The translations under genes were made by a program, and so were the position numbers. Below, piece after piece: positions 47,289 through 56,472 of a stretch of 64,000 bases of DNA (within the stretch, counting starts at the first letter, position 1; every line of letters starts with the position of its first letter). Source of the stretch: Algoriphagus sp. A40. Lineage in GTDB: Bacteria > Bacteroidota > Bacteroidia > Cytophagales > Cyclobacteriaceae. The notes under the pieces were generated by a model. That model did no database searches, was not told the DNA's origin, and saw only the letters and a program-made list of their open reading frames with translations. The DNA lies in the NCBI RefSeq assembly GCF_002002735.1, contig NZ_MUNY01000042.1:62001-126000 (forward strand). Direction: 5' to 3'.

Positions 47289-47777
47289 TCACCCTTCATT
47301 CACGGTCTGTTCCCATTTGCCGTGGCCTTCGTTCCATAGCTGTATCATTCGTTCCGAAAACAGGCGGAGGCTCTCCTCTTTTGAGATATTATAATAACTG
47401 CCGGCCTGTTGATTAAATAAAAATTGTTCTGCCTGCAATTGCTGGCCGGTGGTTCTTGAGTTAATCCATATTCTTTGTGCACTGGAGGCGCCAAGAAATG
47501 CTACAGCTACTGTTGCACCTGCGCTGACAACAGGTAAAATCCAAAGCGGAAAACTTTCCGGGTATATAACCTGCAATGATGAAACTATGGTTGTAAATGC
47601 GGCAAGTACAATGCTGGTGTATTTATAGAAATGAAAATTTGTTTTGGCTTTATCTGATTTGGTATCAAAATGCGTCAATAGTCTTTGCAATTCGTTATTA
47701 ACAAGCATGATTTTTTCTTCTGCGGAGAGCTGCGGATTTAATAAATAAGGATTTAAAAATTGATTATTTTGTTTCAT
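47289..47777 (-). CDS. Two-helix membrane protein, DUF4231/SLATT-like
   Basis: This 162-residue protein has two hydrophobic helices (about 51-69, TSIVLAAFTTIVSSLQVIY, and 75-95, LWILPVVSAGATVAVAFLG) with a very short turn, and helical cytoplasmic ends. The segment RIWINSRTTGQQLQAEQFLF followed by GSYYN resembles the DUF4231 branch of the SLATT families, whose members are proposed membrane-perforating effectors in bacterial conflict systems. It sits between the TcB-TcC and TcA genes on the same strand, 45 bases before TcA. The family call is by pattern recall. Its role in the toxin system is unknown: possible membrane effector, release factor or immunity protein. Confidence 0.7.
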   Translation of the reverse strand: MKQNNQFLNPYLLNPQLSAEEKIMLVNNELQRLLTHFDTKSDKAKTNFHFYKYTSIVLAAFTTIVSSLQVIYPESFPLWILPVVSAGATVAVAFLGASSAQRIWINSRTTGQQLQAEQFLFNQQAGSYYNISKEESLRLFSERMIQLWNEGHGKWEQTVNEG

Positions 47778-48001
47778 GTGTTTAAGTTTCTTTGTCCATC
47801 TATTATTGTGGTCTTGAATCCAGTTAATCCTCTCATTTTGTAAATTCTGGTTCCGACAATAATTGCATCACCGGTAAAGTATTTCCAGAGGGAGAGGTTG
47901 GTTTCTGTTTAGTTGGCTTTTGTGCGCATTTTTATGTTTTATTTTTTTTCGAAATGGTCAGGGGAAACAAACCAAGCAGAATATTAAATTCTATATTAAA
48001 G

Positions 48002-51000
48002 CTATTGACCTGGGCTTGAATTTGAACTAAAGCAATAGGCTCTAACACATAACTGTCTTGGGCTTGATGTTGCTTCTTTCCCGTGAAACCTAGAGACTTG
48101 GTCTGAATAAGGTGCATTGTAGACTCGGGTAGGAACATGTAATGCACGACTTGTTGCAACATCTTCCCAGTAAAATATTGGTTCTGCATATGTTGGATTG
48201 GAAATTGCCGTATTCCCTAATTCGTCACCGTGTGTTCCAGATAATATTAACACTTCTTCAATTTTGGGATTTTGAGCAAGTTGTTGCCTGATTGCGGACG
48301 CTACATGCACAGCATTCGTCTCCGTTTCCCAAGAGATGCTATTACCTCTTATTGTATAAATAGCTGCCCCTTTCCCGGTTTTATCTCCTGGTTGAATTAC
48401 AAATGGATAGTCGGCCGATGAAGTAGATTCAACATTTGCCGTTGTACTTGTATTGCTATCGCCTTCGCCAGCAAGACTATTGCCATATCTTGCACTTGCA
48501 TAAGAAGGAAGATCTATAGAAAATTGTTGAACTAAATCTACAAAGTTTGATGCATTTCTTTCGGCTTCTAGTTGATCAACCCCTAATTCAACTTGGATTT
48601 CTACTGCTGACCTTTCTGTAGCTGTAGCAGTATCTTCACCTGATATACCTTTTTTAACTCCCGTAACTGCATTGTCGATACCAAAAACACAACCAGGTAT
48701 TCCAATACCAACTTCCACAAATGGACAATTCAAAGCTGCAATCCCTAAGCCAATCAAAGTTTGACCTACTCCGCTGACTCTAGTTTTCGCCTTATCATAG
48801 GATGCTTGAGCAGCATCTGCTTTTCTAATCGCAGCTTTTGCCTTTGTCCTAGCAGCTGCTGCATCAGCTTCTGCAATTCGAAGTTTCTCCACTGAATCGT
48901 CTACCATTGCTTTTAGTTCTGCCCTCATTGCTGCAACGTCTTGCCTGATGTTTGCTAATTCGGCTTGAGCTTTAACTACATAATCAGCCCATTCTTGATC
49001 AGTGAATTTCTTCTCCCTTCCAGAGTGATCTGTATAATGGATAGGTTGGGATTCTACATACACGTATAAATTCATCCCCCCCTTAATCCCAATCGGATCC
49101 GCACTCAACCACCTCCCAAGCCAATTCAAATAATACCTGGCACTATGATAAGCCATCCCGCTTTCTTCATCCCGCTCCATGCCTGTGTATTTATATCGTT
49201 TGGCGGTAGTAGTTATGGCTGCATTTTTGGCCTGGTAAGCACTAGTGCCATAAGGGTGGTATTCTTCATACGAAATAATACTCCCACCGCCATCGCATTC
49301 CAATCCCACTGAGCCTAAGTGGTTGCTGTATTGATACCGATAAACTAGACCTGTTGAGAGTTGGTTATTATTGGTTGTTATAATATGCTCTGCGATCAAT
49401 ATCCGTTGGTCACCCACAAACAGATGGTGGGTTTCAATTTCTTCTTGTAAATCTGCGCCATTCCATCTGCGATAAAGCTCCATCCCCCCGAGGTAAATGC
49501 GCTCTTCGATTACGCCACCCGGCCTTTCTATGCGTTTGCGGCAGCGTTGTTTGGTTGTATCATAATTATAAAATGCCTGTCCGCCACCGCCCAAATTGAT
49601 GGTATGAATCATCTCGCGGTAATCCCATTGCATACGGTATTCTTCCTCCCCATTGCCCAGATTAAGCATGCTGCCGTGGGTGTCGTAGCTATAATTAATG
49701 GTGGAGGCAACATCGCCCGTTTGGGTACTTAATAGTCGGTTACTGTCTGTTGCAAAGGTGTATTGTCGGGTCCATCGGTCAGCAAAACCGCCGATGCCTG
49801 CACGGTGTTTCATTTGTAAAATGTTGCCCACTGCATCGTAGCGGTATTCCTGTATGTAGTTGCGGCTGGCATTGGGGTCATTGATGGGGAATGATACAGA
49901 GGCCATATCTGCTGATTGCCCATGTTTGGGTGCCTGATCCAAATTTCCATTTTCCCTTCCTTCTGCCTGTATCAGTTGGTAGAGAGCGTCGTAGCTATAT
50001 CGGTTGCGGGGTTCTACCCGTTGATTATTGAAAAATACAGGTTCGTATGCATCGTCGAGTATTTCTGTAATATTTCCGGATGGATCATAGGTATAATACA
50101 GGTTTTGCAATACAAGGGGGTCGCGTAATTCAGTATGGGCATTGGGCAAGGTTTCTCCCGGGCTGTTACGGGTGGTCCTGAGCTGCATCAAACGAAAAGT
50201 CAATGCATCGTAATGGTATCGGGTAGTAGTGCCATTGCCGTATTGCATGCGGGTTCGCTGGCCTTTGGCATTGTATTCAATGTTTCGCACCACCGTGGTG
50301 GCTATGCCATTTACAGTATGTATTTCACTTTTTAATACCCCTCTTTGATTGTATGTAGGCTTATAAGTAGATGGAATTCTCCCAGTTAGGTGCCAGTTTT
50401 CCATAAATACCATGCGGTTGAGTGCATCGTATTGAATGCTCTGTGTAAATATTTCCGGTATAGGTGATTCTATATTCCAATCAATAAGCGATTGGTCATA
50501 GGAGGTAGTCAATTGCCGGGTGGCTTCCAGTAAATTCCCTTTAAAATCAAAAAGCTCATTAGTAATTAATCCACCTGAGTCGTAATGCTGATAGATTTGT
50601 GCTTTGAGGTTCTTCGATGCCGCATCCGGTAAAGATTCACCATATACCAGGCGTTCAATCACCTGCCATTCCCCTTCATTAATTTTTAACCGGACTTCAA
50701 TCGGACGATGAAAAACATCGTAAACGGACTGCATGACTTTATTTTCCTGCACCGTATCCGTTCCAACTATTTTTTCATTTTCATCCCAGGCATAAAATGG
50801 TTGTCTGGTGCTATCCATAATCATCCATCGGTCTCCGGCATCCATGCTGTGATGAAAAAGTAGATTGCCTGCGATGTCATAACAGGGAACATACCCGCTT
50901 ACAGCGCCCGTTGTATTGATGTATTCCATTACCCGATTGCCGCGGGCATCCTGTATCCATAGGGGTTTCCCTTCGGTATCCAGCTTGGAGAAGGTTACCT

Positions 51001-54000
51001 GTTTCTCATCCACGCCATCCCTGCGATTGTGGGCAATGGAAATGACCTCTCTACCCAAACCATCAACATGCACCACTGCAGGGGTATTAGCATGTGCCGC
51101 AGCTAAACTTGCAGCCCGCTGTTGCGCAACTGTTCCCGCGATGTTTCTCAGATACCAGGCATTGTTCGGTTCTAAAACCGTATCGTTGGCATCCCACACA
51201 GTAGATAACCACGGGGTAAATTCTACTCTGGAATAGGTTCCATCCGGCATCTCGGTCCGTATTTGTCTGCCGGCAGCATCGTAGAAAAGGATGGGCGTTA
51301 CCCCAAATTCTATAGGTTCTTCGTATTGGTGACCGACTGGACTAAAGTAAGGTTCGTATTGCTTTACGGGTTTACCTTTGTTGTTGAGTATGGTTTTGCC
51401 ATTAGCAAGCCAACGCAGGGCAAGTCCATCCCGCTCAGGTTCCGCTTGTTTTTTGGTGACTATCGCATTGCCTGAGCCATCTGAATATTCAAAGCCCACT
51501 TGCAATGGACTTTGAGTTTCCCCTTCTTGCGATAAGTGTTTTTCCCTTACAATACCTGCAGCACAGGCAGGATGGTGGCCATAGGTAATGCTTCCATCGG
51601 CTTCTATTTGTTCACCGAAGTAATACAAGCTTCTGCCAGTAGCGTTACCTAATAGATTTCTGGATACTGCTTCATCATACGCTTCTGTAAAATAGGGGAT
51701 GACTGTTTCCAGTGCTGGATGTATAAGTGCCTCATCAAAATCAGTTAAATGATCGGCTTCGTCACCTTTACCCATTAAAGCAGTCGCAGTAGGCATTCCC
51801 AATATGTCAAAAACCACTTCGGCAATGTTGTCATTGATGTCAATCATTCGTTGTGGAGCCAACACCCGGAAATTGAAATTTTCAACACGGGTGACATTGC
51901 CTATTGGATCGGTAATCGCTTCGATGAATAAATCCTTGTCGTCATATCGCAACCCGGTAATATTTCCAAACGGGTCGGTGTATCTTTCCGGCAGAAAAAA
52001 ATGCATGGCTGCATCAGCATGAAAACCAGCAATCCCCGAACGAATCCAGTATTGTCCGGCGGTATTGATGTCAGGAAATCGTTCTTGCAGGGGCGTTCCG
52101 CTGAGGTATCCGCTGATTTGGGCGTCATTCAAATCCTGAATAAATCCGGGCGTTAATTGCCCTGGCTTAAACACTGCGGAAATTAACGCTGTGGTAAGCG
52201 CCAGGGTGTAGGTTTCATAGGGCAACCCCCATGTGCTTTGCGCACCCCAGGGCAAAGAATTTTCCAGGTCATCCGCGAAATAGAGTATCCGGAAGTGCTC
52301 CACACACCTCTTTTGTGGGCTGGTTCGGTTGGGGAGCATTTGATATGGAATTTCCCCTACGACATCGGAAATTTGGTGATTCCTAATTTCCTCCATTGAA
52401 AAATAGTATCCATCTGCAGGAAAAATTCCGGTTACCTCAAACGTTTTAGCTTCGGTTGGTACACGCAATCGGTAGGTGTTTTCCTCCAAAATGTCATTGC
52501 TGAAACTGTTTTTGGAAAAAACCATCAAACTTTCCCTTTGTACCTCCTGAATAAGGGCCAATGTTTCTGCCGCTAGGCCGGCTTCCGCATGTGTTCCAAT
52601 ACGAGGGTAGGTGACAGCCAGCGATTCTAGCATGTTGCCATAGGCATCATAATTTAAATTGAATGAATGGGCGATGCGGGGATCGGGCACAATCACCTCA
52701 TTCGTCAAATCCAATTCATACTGATAGGTAATGGCTTCACTTTCGGCAGGAAAGAAAACAGCGAATGGGTTATTGCCCTTGGGTTGGACGCGATGGATTT
52801 TACTATTGTGAAATGCGGTAGAATATAGCCTGATTCTTTTTTCCTCACCTCTTTTAAATGCTTCTACCTCCAATTCATATACTTCTTGGCGCAAGGTCAT
52901 TCCTTTACAAGCCCGTAAAGCCTGTGGCCATTCCTGAGGAGAAAGCCCATCCGCATCCAAGTTAGGTTCAGACAGCTTGCTTTCGGAAAAATCTGGAGAT
53001 TGTGGGGCAAAATATTCTGTTTGAAACTGGTTTAAAATTTTATCTCTACCTAAAAACGCACCTGTATGAAACCAGGTAATCGTTTTGATTGGCGGCTGGT
53101 ATAGGGTGAGATCATCCGTTATATATGGACTGTTTGCATTTGCCACAGCAAAGACGCCGAAATCCTCAGCATCGGTTTGTTCCACCCTGCCAAATCCCCT
53201 GAATTCTCTTTCCGCATGATCATAATACCCATGGTGATAGCTGTATTGCGAGGTGAACCGGGTCTTTGTCCACTTGTCAGCAACCGTCGTTTTGGATAAC
53301 AGATGAACCGGGAAATGAAGTTTTGTAATCCAGGGATTTCCTGCCAGTTTATCCTCAATATAAAATTTGGTAGAGGGTGTGTACACTAATGAAACCTCTT
53401 TGCCCAGGTTGTTTTTATAAGAAACCATGATGTGTGGTTTCTTGCTGTTCATCAGGTCAATGTATTTTAATGGAATGTTGACATCTTTTGCCAATTGACT
53501 TGACCATACAATGCAGGCTACACCATTTCCCAAAAGGTCGGTTACGGTTATTTTGGAGTTAGAATGAATTTCGGGGAAAGAATCAATTTCAAAAGGGGTA
53601 GTACCGAAGCTGTTTCCACTCAGGTTTTTCCAACAGGTAAATTTGTTTTTACCCAGATAAATAATATCTGAAGTGCCCGAACCATCGATATCTGCCAAGC
53701 GCAAATAAGCGGGATTAAATGCATCGGGATGATCGAAAATTGGCGCATTATCCAAAGCCACTTTAGCACCGAATTTCCCATATCCCAAATTAGGCCAATA
53801 GCAGACTTCGCCGTTTCTGATACGCACAATATCCGTCATACCGTCACCGGACATATCTGCCAGAAAGATGGTTTGTTTTGCATCCGCAAAAACGATGTGG
53901 GGTCCTTCTTCTTCATCGAAAGGTTTGGATGTTTTTCGGGCTGCCGAATAACCGTTTTTACCTTCGGAGGGATACCAAGTAAAAACCTGATCTTCTGAGA

Positions 54001-55630
54001 TCATCACATCGGGCTTTCCATCGCCATTCAAATCGAGCATGCGGGTATTGGCATCACCGAAATCAATACTTGGAAGAGCTTTAAATGAACGCAAGCCATG
54101 CCATTCGTTATCATCAACCAGTTCAAAATATCCTCTTGGCTCCGCATCAAAACTGACCAATTGTATGCCGCCATCGGCATCTAGATCCGCTAATTGCATT
54201 TGTGTGCCCAATCCTGCAAAAGATGGCTTGGGAGAAACCAATTTTGCATGTTCAAATTGGCCGCCTCCCAGATTGTGTTTATAATACCATCCATTGGCTT
54301 GTTCTGTGAGAATACCTGAGAGACCTTCGTTGAAAAGATCTGTGAATTGGTATTGTTGGTCGTCAAGTCCAACTGGTGCATGCACCAAATCTTCTGTAGA
54401 AATGGTTTTGACATCTCTGTTCCAATCATGCTTTTGGTACTCAAACTCCATGGGTGGGAGTTTTTTGTGGGAATAAGTACCATCCAGTTTTTTGATATAA
54501 CCGTAAGAGGTTATCTTTTTTAAAAATGTAAAATCCTGCTCGGCCGAGGTACCGTATTCAAAATTGATAGATTTTACAAGGCCTTCATATTCATTAATTC
54601 CAGTAAAATGATGAAATAGCAGCACTCTTTTGCAAAGCCTTGTGGTTCTGATTTCAAAACCGGCTTTGTAATCTGAAAAAGCATCTGCCCGAAAATCCCA
54701 TTCATTAACGACATCAAAGGAATCATCGTCTTTTAGTGTTCCATAATCAAAAACAGTCTGAAAAAAATAATCTGTTTCAACCGGGAAAGTATTTCCAAAT
54801 CCGCTGAATGGAGTTTGATTGCCGTAAAGTACTTTTTCGAGGTATAGATTAGTATAAGTAATTACACCCGATTTAACTCGGTTACGGTGGTGCAGCAATG
54901 TTTCCTCAAAACCAATCTCATCCTCCTTTTTATAAATGTATTGAGAACAATTCCCCTTATCGTCAAAAACAAATTCTGGCAGCCATTCGTAAATCTTTTT
55001 CGCATCTATAGGGTTAGAGACAACGGCATCATCACTCCATCCAAAAAGCGTGGTAGTATTTTCTTTGGTAATTACACGCCATTTAATTCTATCATTTGCA
55101 TTTTCTGTCCAGCGTTCAATTCTGGCAAATAGTCCTTCTATTCGTGGTTTATATTTTCTAATAGTAAATGAACCATCTGTTGAAGGCCTTTCATTTATGA
55201 TGTAATCACCTTCAGAATCCAGTTGAAAACTTCCATCAGGATTCTGCTTAAACTCTGGCACTAAATCCTCTGCTTCAGAAAACAGAAATGTATCAGAATC
55301 TATGGAATCGTGATATTGGGGCAACCCTTTGTCTGTTTTGCGCTTAATTGAACCTAAACTCAAATTCCAACCCAAACCAAAAATTTCATTACCGGCTCCA
55401 GAATTATAGGAAAGTGATAAGGAAGGGGAAGCCCCTCTTGCTGGCGAAAAAGGTAGCGGAATAGAAAATGAAGCAGTGCCATTTACGGCATTCACTGAAA
55501 ACTTTTCGTCGATCCCTTTGATTGCTCCCCCGCCTTTCGGCAATGAAATGGACGGAACCTCTATCGCGTTCGAATTGGCCTTCCCACCTCCTGCGTCAAA
55601 AAATTGCCTTTTTTCAGATTTTGCATCCAT
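48002..55630 (-). CDS. TcB-TcC fusion: SpvB/RHS toxin cocoon with C-terminal toxin domain
   Basis: This 2542-residue protein joins both cocoon-forming parts of a Tc toxin. The SpvB N-terminal domain (about 30-330) has FSVNAVNGTASFSIPLPFSP and SLSYNSGAGNEIFGLGWNLS. FG-GAP/VCBS propeller repeats follow (LDLNGDGKPDVMIS near 530, DMSGDGMTDIVRI near 600), then the TcB middle part, then RHS/YD repeats (about 1500-2100). The RHS core ARYYLNWLGRWLSADPIGI (about 2163) and LYVYVESQPIHYTDHSG mark the usual self-cleavage site near residue 2205. The last roughly 335 residues are the variable toxin: a long coiled coil, a glycine-rich hydrophobic stretch, then a compact domain with EEVLILSGTHGDELGN that I cannot assign. 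The stop is 225 bases before the SLATT-like start. Confidence 0.92.
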   Translation of the reverse strand: MDAKSEKRQFFDAGGGKANSNAIEVPSISLPKGGGAIKGIDEKFSVNAVNGTASFSIPLPFSPARGASPSLSLSYNSGAGNEIFGLGWNLSLGSIKRKTDKGLPQYHDSIDSDTFLFSEAEDLVPEFKQNPDGSFQLDSEGDYIINERPSTDGSFTIRKYKPRIEGLFARIERWTENANDRIKWRVITKENTTTLFGWSDDAVVSNPIDAKKIYEWLPEFVFDDKGNCSQYIYKKEDEIGFEETLLHHRNRVKSGVITYTNLYLEKVLYGNQTPFSGFGNTFPVETDYFFQTVFDYGTLKDDDSFDVVNEWDFRADAFSDYKAGFEIRTTRLCKRVLLFHHFTGINEYEGLVKSINFEYGTSAEQDFTFLKKITSYGYIKKLDGTYSHKKLPPMEFEYQKHDWNRDVKTISTEDLVHAPVGLDDQQYQFTDLFNEGLSGILTEQANGWYYKHNLGGGQFEHAKLVSPKPSFAGLGTQMQLADLDADGGIQLVSFDAEPRGYFELVDDNEWHGLRSFKALPSIDFGDANTRMLDLNGDGKPDVMISEDQVFTWYPSEGKNGYSAARKTSKPFDEEEGPHIVFADAKQTIFLADMSGDGMTDIVRIRNGEVCYWPNLGYGKFGAKVALDNAPIFDHPDAFNPAYLRLADIDGSGTSDIIYLGKNKFTCWKNLSGNSFGTTPFEIDSFPEIHSNSKITVTDLLGNGVACIVWSSQLAKDVNIPLKYIDLMNSKKPHIMVSYKNNLGKEVSLVYTPSTKFYIEDKLAGNPWITKLHFPVHLLSKTTVADKWTKTRFTSQYSYHHGYYDHAEREFRGFGRVEQTDAEDFGVFAVANANSPYITDDLTLYQPPIKTITWFHTGAFLGRDKILNQFQTEYFAPQSPDFSESKLSEPNLDADGLSPQEWPQALRACKGMTLRQEVYELEVEAFKRGEEKRIRLYSTAFHNSKIHRVQPKGNNPFAVFFPAESEAITYQYELDLTNEVIVPDPRIAHSFNLNYDAYGNMLESLAVTYPRIGTHAEAGLAAETLALIQEVQRESLMVFSKNSFSNDILEENTYRLRVPTEAKTFEVTGIFPADGYYFSMEEIRNHQISDVVGEIPYQMLPNRTSPQKRCVEHFRILYFADDLENSLPWGAQSTWGLPYETYTLALTTALISAVFKPGQLTPGFIQDLNDAQISGYLSGTPLQERFPDINTAGQYWIRSGIAGFHADAAMHFFLPERYTDPFGNITGLRYDDKDLFIEAITDPIGNVTRVENFNFRVLAPQRMIDINDNIAEVVFDILGMPTATALMGKGDEADHLTDFDEALIHPALETVIPYFTEAYDEAVSRNLLGNATGRSLYYFGEQIEADGSITYGHHPACAAGIVREKHLSQEGETQSPLQVGFEYSDGSGNAIVTKKQAEPERDGLALRWLANGKTILNNKGKPVKQYEPYFSPVGHQYEEPIEFGVTPILFYDAAGRQIRTEMPDGTYSRVEFTPWLSTVWDANDTVLEPNNAWYLRNIAGTVAQQRAASLAAAHANTPAVVHVDGLGREVISIAHNRRDGVDEKQVTFSKLDTEGKPLWIQDARGNRVMEYINTTGAVSGYVPCYDIAGNLLFHHSMDAGDRWMIMDSTRQPFYAWDENEKIVGTDTVQENKVMQSVYDVFHRPIEVRLKINEGEWQVIERLVYGESLPDAASKNLKAQIYQHYDSGGLITNELFDFKGNLLEATRQLTTSYDQSLIDWNIESPIPEIFTQSIQYDALNRMVFMENWHLTGRIPSTYKPTYNQRGVLKSEIHTVNGIATTVVRNIEYNAKGQRTRMQYGNGTTTRYHYDALTFRLMQLRTTRNSPGETLPNAHTELRDPLVLQNLYYTYDPSGNITEILDDAYEPVFFNNQRVEPRNRYSYDALYQLIQAEGRENGNLDQAPKHGQSADMASVSFPINDPNASRNYIQEYRYDAVGNILQMKHRAGIGGFADRWTRQYTFATDSNRLLSTQTGDVASTINYSYDTHGSMLNLGNGEEEYRMQWDYREMIHTINLGGGGQAFYNYDTTKQRCRKRIERPGGVIEERIYLGGMELYRRWNGADLQEEIETHHLFVGDQRILIAEHIITTNNNQLSTGLVYRYQYSNHLGSVGLECDGGGSIISYEEYHPYGTSAYQAKNAAITTTAKRYKYTGMERDEESGMAYHSARYYLNWLGRWLSADPIGIKGGMNLYVYVESQPIHYTDHSGREKKFTDQEWADYVVKAQAELANIRQDVAAMRAELKAMVDDSVEKLRIAEADAAAARTKAKAAIRKADAAQASYDKAKTRVSGVGQTLIGLGIAALNCPFVEVGIGIPGCVFGIDNAVTGVKKGISGEDTATATERSAVEIQVELGVDQLEAERNASNFVDLVQQFSIDLPSYASARYGNSLAGEGDSNTSTTANVESTSSADYPFVIQPGDKTGKGAAIYTIRGNSISWETETNAVHVASAIRQQLAQNPKIEEVLILSGTHGDELGNTAISNPTYAEPIFYWEDVATSRALHVPTRVYNAPYSDQVSRFHGKEATSSPRQLCVRAYCFSSNSSPGQ

Positions 55631-56151
55631 GGAGTAAAAAATTGGATTGAAAATGCAAAAAGAACTAGATCACGATTTACTCTTAAAAAATTCGCACCAA
55701 TCGCCTCCAAACCAAAATGCACTGACTATCAACAATGTACAAAATAGAAATATTAGAACTGAAAAAAGTCAGTAAAAAGTTTTTTGAAGTCCATCGTTGA
55801 AAATTGGCTTTCTCAGCCCTCAGCTTTTCACGGGTGATCCTTTGGTTCCTATTTCGAAGATTTATTGACCAGAAACTCTTGGCCGCCCGGAGGACAAAGG
55901 GCAACCTTGTTCCGGAATTCAGGCACACCCCGCACCCTAAATTCAAAGCATCGAAAAGCTCTCGCCCAAAATAGAACAGCGTTTCTTCTTTTAACGACCA
56001 AATCATGCGTCAAAACCAAAATTGGTATCGACTTGAAACCAATTCGATGCCACGGCACCATTTATCAGTATTACTATTCAATGTCAAATTCACTAGCGAG
56101 ATTTAAAATTCTCCATATATCTTCTCTCAAATGGTTCGAAAACAATCCAGT
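55631..56151. other. Upstream region of the Tc toxin genes
   Basis: About 520 bases between the TcB-TcC start and the right att repeat. It must contain the promoter of the toxin genes; on the minus strand CTATTTTG near 55740 is a weak -7-like match. A 107-codon minus-strand frame (55683-56006) has no recognisable features and is not called. No integrase remnant was identified. Confidence 0.45.
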
Positions 56152-56169
56152 TGGGCCCACCAAGCCATC
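56152..56169 (+). repeat. att-like direct repeat, right copy
   Basis: An exact 18-base copy of 38379-38396. The bases before it, GGTTCGA, AAAC and AATCCAGT, look like a broken T arm, so this is a remnant of a tRNA 3' end rather than a chance match. It is followed directly by a terminator-like hairpin. Confidence 0.72.
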
Positions 56170-56199
56170 CATTTGTTTGGATGGCTTTTCTTGTTTTTA
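56162..56199 (+). terminator. Hairpin terminator behind right att repeat
   Basis: AAGCCATCCA and TGGATGGCTT pair perfectly over ten bases around TTTGTT, followed by a T-rich tail. It is probably the original terminator of the tRNA gene, now separated from it by the island. Confidence 0.75.
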
Positions 56200-56472
56200 T
56201 ACACCTACTTACTTACCAATCCAGTCTTTATCGGAATTATTTGATTGAACCGCTTGTCCTTCAACCTCTAAGAGCTTTTGGACACATTGTTTATTATTTA
56301 GGCAGTTGAATTAGCGCGATTGGGTAGATCATCACTGGAAATATTATTTTTATCCAGACCTCATCCAATTATATTTCATTCATAATCAGCCAATTTTCGT
56401 AGATAGGAATCAAAACCCAACCCTTGTTTTTGAGGTTTGGCAATTATACATCCGGAAACAACCCTTGATACT
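56170..56472. other. Intergenic region upstream of the sugar dehydrogenase gene
   Basis: About 300 bases between the right att repeat and the next gene. Apart from the hairpin above, it holds no gene I can support and no clear promoter pair. Confidence 0.45.

Larger units (their letters stand above)
38379..56169. mobile_element. Putative tRNA-associated genomic island carrying a Tc toxin locus
   Basis: About 17.8 kb lie between two identical 18-bp direct repeats of the tRNA 3' end. Its cargo (TcA-like, SLATT-like and TcB-TcC genes) is all on the minus strand and unlike the housekeeping genes on both sides. Behind the right repeat is a second hairpin terminator of similar shape but different sequence (GCCATCCA). 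No integrase, excisionase or transposase gene is visible, so the element is either moved in trans or degenerate. Borders are read from sequence; the island nature is an inference. Confidence 0.6.

Noticed and set aside
47932..48189. 85-codon minus-strand frame overlapping the end of the TcB-TcC gene, considered as a frameshifted true toxin end or immunity gene
   Set aside because: The main frame keeps a plausible toxin ending (VRAYCFSSNSS) and the alternative frame is compositionally plain with no hydrophobic or known motif; I see no slip site.
55683..56006. 107-codon minus-strand frame upstream of the Tc genes, considered as an integrase remnant
   Set aside because: No tyrosine- or serine-recombinase residues are present and the composition looks non-coding.
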